6,015 nucleotides of DNA, taken from NCBI GenBank assembly GCA_012513595.1, contig JAAZBY010000509.1:1-6015 (forward strand). The letters run 5' to 3'. Origin of the DNA: Chloroflexota bacterium. Lineage in GTDB: Bacteria > Chloroflexota > Anaerolineae > UBA1429. This document shows positions 1 to 5,230 of the stretch, one piece after another (position 1 is the stretch's first letter; the number at the start of each line of letters is the position of its first letter). The position numbers and the translations under genes were made by a program. The notes under the pieces are model-generated. The model was not told the DNA's origin, did not search any database, and saw only the letters and a list, made by a program, of their open reading frames with translations.

Positions 1-54
1 CCTTGCGGCCAGCGGATTTTAAGTCCGCAGCGTCTGCCATTCCGCCACCGCCCC
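1..54 (-). tRNA. tRNA-Leu(UAA), 3' part cut off by the window edge
   Basis: Read on the minus strand, the sequence folds as the first two thirds of a class II tRNA. The acceptor strand GGGGCGG is at 54-48, followed by T8 and G9. The D arm has the stem GCG/CGC (45-43 with 32-30) around a ten-base loop that contains the GG pair. The anticodon stem GCGGA/TCCGC (28-24 with 16-12) closes the loop CTTAAAA. The anticodon is TAA (plus positions 21-19), reading UUA leucine codons. The bases at 11-1 begin a long variable arm, as expected for tRNA-Leu. The rest of that arm, the T arm and the 3' acceptor strand lie left of the window, so pairing of the acceptor stem cannot be checked. A strong promoter lies directly upstream. 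Confidence 0.93.
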
Positions 55-64
55 GCGTCCCCTG

Positions 65-93
65 ATCCTAGTGCCAGCCCCAGCCCCTGTCAA
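65..93 (-). promoter_or_regulatory. Promoter of tRNA-Leu(UAA)
   Basis: On the minus strand a perfect -35 hexamer TTGACA (93-88) is followed after exactly 17 bp by TAGGAT (70-65), which matches the TAnnnT core of a sigma-70-type -10 box. Transcription would start near 58, a few bases before the mature tRNA 5' end at 54, which suits a tRNA gene. The overlap of this element with the extended reading frame that begins at 71 on the plus strand is one reason to place the start of the rightward glycosyltransferase further downstream. Confidence 0.75.
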
Positions 94-102
94 AGCCCCG
101 GT

Positions 103-131
103 TTGGCCGCCTCCCCGCCGCCGGTTACAAT
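103..131 (+). promoter_or_regulatory. Candidate promoter of the first glycosyltransferase gene
   Basis: TTGGCC (103-108, four of six matches to TTGACA) and TACAAT (126-131, five of six matches to TATAAT) are separated by 17 bp. The predicted start point is near 138. This gives a leader of about 26 nt that contains the Shine-Dalgarno sequence at 154-158. The -35 box lies only 9 bp from the -35 box of the divergent tRNA promoter, so the two polymerases would compete for nearly the same DNA. This is assigned by eye only. Confidence 0.5.
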
Positions 132-153
132 CCCTACGTGCCCTTGCTTCGCC

Positions 154-158
154 GGAGG
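154..158 (+). promoter_or_regulatory. Shine-Dalgarno site that sets the start of the first glycosyltransferase
   Basis: GGAGG is followed by a 5-nt spacer and then GTG at 164. It is the best ribosome binding site near the beginning of this reading frame. It supports a start at 164 rather than at the upstream in-frame GTG at 71, which has no comparable site, lies upstream of the predicted transcription start, and would add a proline- and arginine-rich stretch that is unlike the family. Confidence 0.7.
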
Positions 159-163
159 ATGCC

Positions 164-1285
164 GTGCGCGTCACCATTGTCTCCAAAGCCCTGGTGGTCG
201 GGGCTTACCAGAAGAAGCTCCAGGAGCTGGCCGCCTTCCCCGATGTCCAGCTCACGGCCATCGTCCCGCCCTCCTGGCGAGACGGGCGCCGCGAGCAGCG
301 CCTGGAACGCCTGCCTGGGGCCCACTATCAGCTGCTGGCGACGCCTCTCGCCTTCAACGGCAGGTTTCATCTGCACTTCTACCCCCGTCTGCCGCGCATC
401 CTCACGTCTCTGCGGCCCGACATCCTGCACATCGACGAGGAACCGTACAACCTGGCCACCTACCTGGCGCTGCGCGCCGGGCAGCGCGTCGGCGCCCGCA
501 CGCTCTTTTTCTCCTGGCAGAACCTGCACCGCCGCTACCCGCTCCCCTTCCGCCTCATGGAGCGCTATGCCTACACCCATGCCGACGCCGCCGCTGCCGG
601 GACCTCATCGGCGGCCGAGGTCCTGCGCGACAAGGGGTACCGCGGCGACCTGGCCGTCATCCCGCAGTTCGGCGTCGACCCGGAGGTCTTTGCGCCCCGT
701 CCCTCGGGCGCCGCGCGCCAGTTCACCATCGGCTATGCCGGCCGACTCGTGGAAGAGAAGGGCCTGCGCGTGCTGCTCGAGGCGCTGGCCCTTCTGCAGG
801 GCCCCTGGCGCCTGGCGATGCGCGGCTCGGGCCCCCTGCGCGACGAGATATCCTCCTGGTTCGCCTCCCGCTCTCTGGAAGGCCGTCTCGACCTCGCCGA
901 ACACCTGCCCTCGACGGAGATGCCGGCCTTCCTGAACACGCTGGACCTCCTGGTGCTCCCCTCCCTCACCCGCCCCAACTGGAAAGAACAGTTCGGCCGG
1001 GTGCTCATCGAGGCCATGGCCTGCGGGGTGCCTGTAGTCGGCTCCGACTCGGGCGAGATCCCCGCGGTCATCGGCGAGGGGGGGCTGGTCTTTCCCGAGG
1101 GGCAGCCGGTAGAACTTGCCGGGCTTTTGGCCGAGCTACGCGCGGACCCCGCCCGACGGGCGGCCCTCGGCCGGCTTGGCCGCGAGCGCGTGTTGGCTCA
1201 CTTTACCCAGGCACAGATCGCCGCACAGACTGTGGCCCTCTACCGCCGCATGCTCGGCACGACCCCGCCCCAGGCTTGTCCATAA
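164..1285 (+). CDS. Glycosyltransferase family 4 (GT-B fold), first of two
   Basis: This 373-residue cytoplasmic enzyme should transfer a sugar from a nucleotide-sugar donor to a lipid-linked or glycan acceptor, keeping the anomeric configuration. The GTG start at 164 puts a typical first beta strand (VRVTIVSKALVVG) at the N terminus, with GGAGG upstream. The C-terminal donor-binding domain is clear. It has YAGRLVEEKG with Arg194 and Lys199 in the phosphate-contacting positions. It also has the EX7E motif, Glu275 and Glu283, in EQFGRVLIEAMACGVPVV, followed by GEIPAVIGEGGLVF. There is no signal peptide or membrane segment. The length is normal for GT4. The gene ends in tandem stops TAA TGA, 24 nt before the next glycosyltransferase. 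Together with the downstream phosphotransferase it points to surface glycan assembly. Donor and acceptor cannot be read from the sequence. The family call is firm and the specificity is unknown. Confidence 0.92.
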   Translation: MRVTIVSKALVVGAYQKKLQELAAFPDVQLTAIVPPSWRDGRREQRLERLPGAHYQLLATPLAFNGRFHLHFYPRLPRILTSLRPDILHIDEEPYNLATYLALRAGQRVGARTLFFSWQNLHRRYPLPFRLMERYAYTHADAAAAGTSSAAEVLRDKGYRGDLAVIPQFGVDPEVFAPRPSGAARQFTIGYAGRLVEEKGLRVLLEALALLQGPWRLAMRGSGPLRDEISSWFASRSLEGRLDLAEHLPSTEMPAFLNTLDLLVLPSLTRPNWKEQFGRVLIEAMACGVPVVGSDSGEIPAVIGEGGLVFPEGQPVELAGLLAELRADPARRAALGRLGRERVLAHFTQAQIAAQTVALYRRMLGTTPPQACP

Positions 1286-1303
1286 TGACGGCCATGGTAT
1301 AAT
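1276..1303 (+). promoter_or_regulatory. Extended -10 promoter for the second glycosyltransferase, predicted leaderless
   Basis: A perfect TATAAT (1298-1303) is preceded by TGG (1295-1297), which gives an extended -10 TGn element. TTGTCC (1276-1281, four of six matches) lies 16 bp upstream. The usual start point, about 7 nt after the -10 box, falls on position 1310, the first base of the GTG start codon. No Shine-Dalgarno sequence is present between 1286 and 1309. The promoter straddles the stop codon of the preceding gene. The boxes are seen directly. Activity and leaderless initiation are inferred. Confidence 0.62.
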
Positions 1304-1309
1304 GCCATC

Positions 1310-2467
1310 GTGGAACACTCCAGCACGCCTGCTTGCTACAACGTGGGCCTCAACGCTCACCTCCTGTCCCTGGATGAGGGCTATCGTGCTGCCGGTGGCA
1401 GCCGGTATATATACAAGCTCCTCGAGCATCTGCCCGACGCCGACCCGAGCCTGCGGTACCATGCCTTCCTGGCGGATGAGGGGGTCAGCCTGCCGGGCTG
1501 GGCTTATCACCGTACGCCATGGCCAACCCAGCGGCCTGCTGTGCGCATCCTTTGGGAGCAGCTCGCCCAGCCGGGCGAGATACGCCGGCTGGGGCTGGAC
1601 CTGATCCACGCCCCGTTCTGCGTGGGGCCTCTGGTCCTTCCCTGCCCGCTGGTCCTCTCCATCCACGACCTGACCTTCTTCCGCTATCCGCAGCTGTTCC
1701 GACCCATGAACCGGCACTACCTCCAGCCCTTCACGCGGCTCAGCGCGCGGCGTGCCGACCTGATCGTGGCTAGCTCGGAGAGCACCCGGCAGGATATCAT
1801 CGAGATCCTCGACGTGCCCGGCGATAGGGTCGTCGTGGTGCACCTGGGCGTCGACGCCAACCTGGCGCCCGTGGACGATGCGGACCGCCTGGCGGCCTTT
1901 CGGCAGCGCCGCGGCCTGCCCGAACGGATGATCCTTTTCCTGGGGACCCTGGAGCCGCGCAAGAACCTGCCCACGTTGCTGGCCGCCTATGGGCGGCTCT
2001 GCGGGCGGCCCGGCTTTGTGCACCGTCTGGTGATTGCCGGCGGCAAGGGCTGGTACTATGACCAGATCGAGGCCACCGTGCAACGCCTGGGCCTGGCGGA
2101 CCGGGTGCTCTTCCCCGGCTTTGTGCCCGACGACGAGTTGGCGCTCTGGTACAGCGCCGCGGACCTGTTCGTCTATCCATCTCTCTACGAGGGGTTCGGC
2201 CTGCCGGTGCTCGAGGCGCTGGCCTGCGGCACGCCCGTGGTGACCAGTGACGCCTCGTCAATGCCCGAGGCCGTCGGGGACGCGGGCCTGGTCGTCCCCC
2301 CGCTGGACGACGCGGCCCTGGCTGAGGCCATGGGCAGGCTGCTGGAGGACCACGCCCTGGCAGAGGATCTGCGCGGCAGGGGGCTGGCCAGAGCCAAGGC
2401 CTTTTCATGGCAGCGGGTGGCCCGCGAGACGTCCGCCATCTACCACCGAGTTCTCGGAGAGCGGTAG
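1310..2467 (+). CDS. Glycosyltransferase family 4 (GT-B fold), second, MtfB/WbaZ-like
   Basis: This 385-residue protein is a second retaining glycosyltransferase that probably adds another sugar to the same lipid-linked glycan. GTG at 1310 is the first usable start after an in-frame TGA at 1286. The N-terminal domain has YNVGLNAHLL and the IHDLTFF segment typical of mannosyltransferase-like GT4 enzymes. The C-terminal domain has LGTLEPRKNL with Arg217 and Lys218, and the EX7E pair Glu294 and Glu302 in YEGFGLPVLEALACGTPVV. It also has the SSMPEAVGDAGLVV donor-site segment. No signal peptide or membrane helix is seen. It is only distantly similar to the preceding glycosyltransferase, so this is not a recent tandem duplication. 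The phosphotransferase gene follows after 3 nt, so the two are almost certainly co-transcribed. The mannosyltransferase resemblance is a recollection of family features and does not fix the substrate. Confidence 0.92.
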   Translation: MEHSSTPACYNVGLNAHLLSLDEGYRAAGGSRYIYKLLEHLPDADPSLRYHAFLADEGVSLPGWAYHRTPWPTQRPAVRILWEQLAQPGEIRRLGLDLIHAPFCVGPLVLPCPLVLSIHDLTFFRYPQLFRPMNRHYLQPFTRLSARRADLIVASSESTRQDIIEILDVPGDRVVVVHLGVDANLAPVDDADRLAAFRQRRGLPERMILFLGTLEPRKNLPTLLAAYGRLCGRPGFVHRLVIAGGKGWYYDQIEATVQRLGLADRVLFPGFVPDDELALWYSAADLFVYPSLYEGFGLPVLEALACGTPVVTSDASSMPEAVGDAGLVVPPLDDAALAEAMGRLLEDHALAEDLRGRGLARAKAFSWQRVARETSAIYHRVLGER

Positions 2468-2470
2468 GAC

Positions 2471-3904
2471 ATGTCATCTACACGCGATGCGACGCCCCGT
2501 CTGTGGCGCTACCTGAAGCCCGTCGTGGATCTGCTGCTGATCGTCGCTTCGTTCGCCATCGCCTACTGGGTGCGCTACGACCTGCAGTGGATTCGCCTGG
2601 TCGAGCCCGCCTATCATGTGCGCTTCCCGGTCTATATCCCCAGCATAGCCCTTCTCACTACGATCATCGTGCTGGTCTTCTGGCTGGAGGGCGCCTACCG
2701 CACGGAGCGCTCACGCCTGCCGCTAGACGAGTTCTACATCGTCTTCAAGGGCACCGTGACGGGCATCGCCCTGATGACCGTGATCGTTTTCTACGCGCGC
2801 CCCTTTTACTACTCGCGCCTCATCTTTGGCTATGCCGGCGTGATAACGCTTCTCCTGGTGTGGACGAGCCGTGCCCTGGAAAAGGCCCTCATCAACCGTC
2901 GCCGACGGCGCGGCCTAGGCGTAACGCGCATGCTGATCGTCGGGGCCGGTGAGACGTCCCGCACCATCATGCGCGCCGTGGTGGCCCGGCCCGACTTGGG
3001 CTATGTGATCGTTGGCTTTGTCGACGATGACCCGGCCCGCTCGTCAACAGATATCGGGCGCTACGTAGCCCTTGGCACGACGGAGCAGCTCGGCGAGGTC
3101 ATCGCCTCGCAGGATATCGATGAGGTCGTCATTACGTTGCCCTGGCTCTCGCATCGCAAGATCCTGGAGATCATGCGGCAGTGCACGCGGGGCAACGTGC
3201 GGACGCGCATCGTCCCCGACCTGTTCCAGATGACGCTCCGCAACGTCGTCGTCGAGAACCTCAACGGGGTGCCCCTCCTGGGCATCGCGGAGCCCAAGCT
3301 GTACGACTGGCAATTGCTGTTCAAGCGGGTTACCGACGTGATCGCGGCGCTGATCCTGATAGTCGTCCTGGCGCCCTTTGGCGCGCTCGTGGCGCTGGCC
3401 ATCCGTCTGGATTCGCCCGGCCCGGTGTTCTTCCGGCAGAAGCGGCTCGGCCGCGGCGGCAAAGAGTTCACCTGTATCAAGTTCCGCACCATGTGCGTCA
3501 ACGCGGAGGAGATCCGCGAACAGCTGCTGGACCAGAACGAGGCCAGCGGCCCCCTGTTCAAGATACGTAACGACCCGCGGCGTACCCGGGTGGGGCGCAT
3601 CCTGCGCTACGGCTGTGACGAGCTGCCCCAGCTGTGGAACGTCCTGCGGGGAGAGATGAGCCTCGTGGGCCCCAGGCCGCCCATCCCCTCAGAGGTGGAG
3701 GAGTACGAGCCCTGGCACCGACGGCGCCTCGACGTGCGCCCCGGTATTACCGGACTGTGGCAGGTGAGCGGGCGCAGCAACCTCACTTTTGACGAGATGG
3801 TGCTCCTGGACCTTTACTATATCGAGAACTGGTCGCCACTGTTGGATGTGCGTATACTTTTGAAGACCCTCCCCGTAGTCCTCATGGGGTCCGGGGGTTA
3901 TTAG
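2471..3904 (+). CDS. Polyprenyl-phosphate sugar phosphotransferase (WcaJ/WbaP type), glycan-initiating
   Basis: This 477-residue integral membrane enzyme should transfer a sugar-1-phosphate from a nucleotide sugar to undecaprenyl phosphate, the first committed step of exopolysaccharide or capsule synthesis. Four N-terminal hydrophobic segments lie at about 17-34, 54-72, 94-110 and 116-134, followed by a basic run (RRRRR, 143-147). A Rossmann-like CoA_binding_3 domain begins at MLIVGAGE (154-161) and includes GFVDDDP (182-188). The C-terminal Bac_transf catalytic domain starts at KRVTDV (285). It has a proline-broken membrane helix (Pro302), then SPGPVFFRQKR (315-325), KFRTM (337-341), DELPQLWNVL (383-392), SLVGPRPP (397-404) and PGITGLWQVSGRS. 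Asp383-Glu384 is the expected catalytic pair. The segment just before it (RILRYGCDELPQ) seems one residue shorter than the usual LRRYSLDELPQ pattern. The ATG has GGAGAG at 2456-2461 upstream. The sugar cannot be assigned; glucose or galactose are common in the family. Confidence 0.94.
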   Translation: MSSTRDATPRLWRYLKPVVDLLLIVASFAIAYWVRYDLQWIRLVEPAYHVRFPVYIPSIALLTTIIVLVFWLEGAYRTERSRLPLDEFYIVFKGTVTGIALMTVIVFYARPFYYSRLIFGYAGVITLLLVWTSRALEKALINRRRRRGLGVTRMLIVGAGETSRTIMRAVVARPDLGYVIVGFVDDDPARSSTDIGRYVALGTTEQLGEVIASQDIDEVVITLPWLSHRKILEIMRQCTRGNVRTRIVPDLFQMTLRNVVVENLNGVPLLGIAEPKLYDWQLLFKRVTDVIAALILIVVLAPFGALVALAIRLDSPGPVFFRQKRLGRGGKEFTCIKFRTMCVNAEEIREQLLDQNEASGPLFKIRNDPRRTRVGRILRYGCDELPQLWNVLRGEMSLVGPRPPIPSEVEEYEPWHRRRLDVRPGITGLWQVSGRSNLTFDEMVLLDLYYIENWSPLLDVRILLKTLPVVLMGSGGY

Positions 3905-3905
3905 T

Positions 3906-3939
3906 GCCTGCTGTTTGGCGGGTCCTCCGCCGGGCAGGC
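3906..3939 (+). terminator. Nested intergenic hairpin, possible weak terminator or processing site
   Basis: GCCTGC (3906-3911) can pair with GCAGGC (3934-3939). Inside it GGCGG (3917-3921) pairs with CCGCC (3927-3931) across a 5-nt loop, leaving an asymmetric internal loop of 5 and 2 nt. It begins 2 nt after the phosphotransferase stop codon. Only a short CCTTT follows instead of a U tract, so intrinsic termination would be weak at best. In high-GC DNA such pairing can arise by chance. Confidence 0.35.
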
Positions 3940-3970
3940 CCTTTCCACGCCCGAGAAAGAGCAACGAGAC

Positions 3971-5161
3971 ATGCCCCATCGTGACAAGAACATTGACCGC
4001 GAGGCCCTCACTGCCCTGGCGCAAGAGCTGGTGCGTCTGCCGAGCCCGTCGGGCCAGGAGGGGCAGGTGGCCGCCCTGGTCGCCGACGAGATGCGCCTGG
4101 CCGGGTTCGAGGAGGTGCGCGTGGATGCCCTCGGCAGTGTCATCGGCCGCCTGGGCGATGGCCAGGGCAAGCGGCTTCTCCTCAACGCCCATATGGACAC
4201 GGTAGGCGTCGGCAACCAGGCCAGCTGGCTCCGGGATCCCTACGGGGGCGAGGTCGAGGCCGGCGTCCTGTACGGGCGGGGCGCGTGTGACATGAAGGGG
4301 GGCCTGGCCGCCATGATCCATGGCGTCCGTGCTCTGGCGGCCAGCCCGGTGCGCCTGCAGGGCACCCTCTACCTGGCTGCCGTAGTGCAAGAGGAACCCT
4401 GCGAGGGCGCCGCCATGCAGCACATCGTCGAGGTCGACGGTCTGCGGCCTGACTGGGTGATCCTCGGCGAACCCACCAATCTGCAGCTGGCCAGGGGGCA
4501 GCGCGGGCGTATCGAGTTCGAGGTGACCGTACGCGGCAAGGCCAGCCACGCCTCGGCCCCACAGCGGGGCATCAACGCCATCTACTCCGCCGCGCGCGTG
4601 ATCGTGGGGCTTGAGCTGCTCGCCCCGCAGCTGAACACCGACGCCTTCCTGGGCAAGGGCAGCATCGCCGTGACCGAGATCCGCAGCCAGTCGGGCAGCC
4701 GCAACGCCGTGCCTGATGCCTGTTCGCTGGTCATTGACCGACGCCTGACCAACGGCGAGACGGAAGCCAAGGCCACCGCCGAGATTAAGCGGGTGCTGGC
4801 GCGCGAGTCGGTGGATGCCTCCGTCGAGGTGCCCGAGTACGTGGCCAGCACCTACCTCGGGCATCCGGTGCAGGTGCGGCAGCACTTTCCTTACTGGGCC
4901 ACCCCCACCAACGAGCCCCTGCTGGTGGCGGCCTCAGCGGTGATCGAGGATGAGCTGGGCTACGTGCCGCACCTGGGCAAGTGGGAGTTCTCCACCGACG
5001 GCACCTACACCTCCGGGATCGCCGGCATCCCCACCATCGGCTTTGGCCCCGGGGAGGAGCGCTACGCTCACACGGCGGAGGAGCAGGTGCGCGTCGATGA
5101 CCTCGTCTCGGCCGCGCAGGTCTACGCCCAGCTGGCCAGCGTCCTGCTGCGCGCCCGCTGA
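3971..5161 (+). CDS. M20 family zinc hydrolase, YgeY-like
   Basis: This 396-residue cytoplasmic enzyme should be a di-zinc amidohydrolase or peptidase acting on an N-acyl amino acid, dipeptide or related amide. The M20 ligand set is complete. His74 and Asp76 lie in NAHMDTVG, Asp107 in GACDMKGG, and Glu141-Glu142 in QEEP (general base and metal ligand). Glu167 is in GEPT and His367 in YAHTAEEQV. The lid or dimerisation domain spans about 175-290 and carries His193 in SHASAPQRGINAI. The segments RGQRGRIEF, DAFLGKGS, IDRRLTNGET and KWEFSTDG resemble the YgeY group better than classical ArgE or DapE. ATG 3971 is the first ATG or GTG in the frame after the preceding gene's stop. Its ribosome site is weak (GAGAAAGAG at 3953-3961). 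ArgE activity would be redundant with the neighbouring argJ. None of the selenium or purine genes that accompany ygeY in enterobacteria are visible, so the substrate is open. Confidence 0.9.
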   Translation: MPHRDKNIDREALTALAQELVRLPSPSGQEGQVAALVADEMRLAGFEEVRVDALGSVIGRLGDGQGKRLLLNAHMDTVGVGNQASWLRDPYGGEVEAGVLYGRGACDMKGGLAAMIHGVRALAASPVRLQGTLYLAAVVQEEPCEGAAMQHIVEVDGLRPDWVILGEPTNLQLARGQRGRIEFEVTVRGKASHASAPQRGINAIYSAARVIVGLELLAPQLNTDAFLGKGSIAVTEIRSQSGSRNAVPDACSLVIDRRLTNGETEAKATAEIKRVLARESVDASVEVPEYVASTYLGHPVQVRQHFPYWATPTNEPLLVAASAVIEDELGYVPHLGKWEFSTDGTYTSGIAGIPTIGFGPGEERYAHTAEEQVRVDDLVSAAQVYAQLASVLLRAR

Positions 5162-5180
5162 TTCCCCGTTTCACTAGCAA

Positions 5181-5210
5181 CAGAGGCCACCCGGTGCCGG
5201 GTGGCCTCTG
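5181..5210. terminator. Shared bidirectional terminator hairpin between convergent genes
   Basis: CAGAGGCCACCCGG (5181-5194) is followed by TG and then its exact reverse complement (5197-5210). This forms a perfect stem of up to 14 bp, or more realistically 12 bp with a GGTGCC loop. It lies 19 nt after the M20 hydrolase stop and 20 nt beyond the argJ stop on the other strand, the expected place for a shared terminator. Neither side has a true U tract. A second small inverted repeat, GCGC GGGA GCGC (5219-5230), abuts the argJ stop. Confidence 0.72.
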
Positions 5211-5230
5211 CCTGTAGTGCGCGGGAGCGC

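Noticed and set aside
71..163. N-terminal extension of the first glycosyltransferase from the GTG at 71
   Set aside because: It overlaps the tRNA promoter, lies upstream of the predicted transcription start near 138, lacks a good ribosome site, and encodes a Pro/Arg-rich stretch before a normal first beta strand. The GTG at 164 has GGAGG 5 nt upstream.
138..935. Overlapping frame starting with GTG at 138, 6 nt after a TACAAT box, as a possible second leaderless gene
   Set aside because: The spacing mimics the junction at 1310, but the translation is Arg/Ser/Pro-rich shadow sequence from the out-of-frame glycosyltransferase and resembles no protein family.
1136..2083. Long open frame on the minus strand, antisense to the glycosyltransferases
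   Set aside because: Long antisense frames are common opposite high-GC genes. The product has no recognisable domain and crosses two well-supported genes and their junction.
3853..3858. TATACT inside the end of the phosphotransferase gene as a promoter for the M20 hydrolase
   Set aside because: There is no acceptable -35 hexamer at 16-18 bp upstream, and the box lies within conserved coding sequence about 110 nt from the start codon. It may be chance.
3689..4885. Minus-strand open frame of about 398 codons opposite the phosphotransferase end and the M20 gene
   Set aside because: It runs antisense through the conserved motifs of two clear genes, with His/Gly/Ala-rich shadow composition and no domain.
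71..5161. All four plus-strand genes share one reading frame, separated only by stop codons, suggesting stop readthrough fusions
   Set aside because: Each gene has its own start and complete domains, the tandem TAA TGA argues against readthrough, and frame sharing among four genes can occur by chance.
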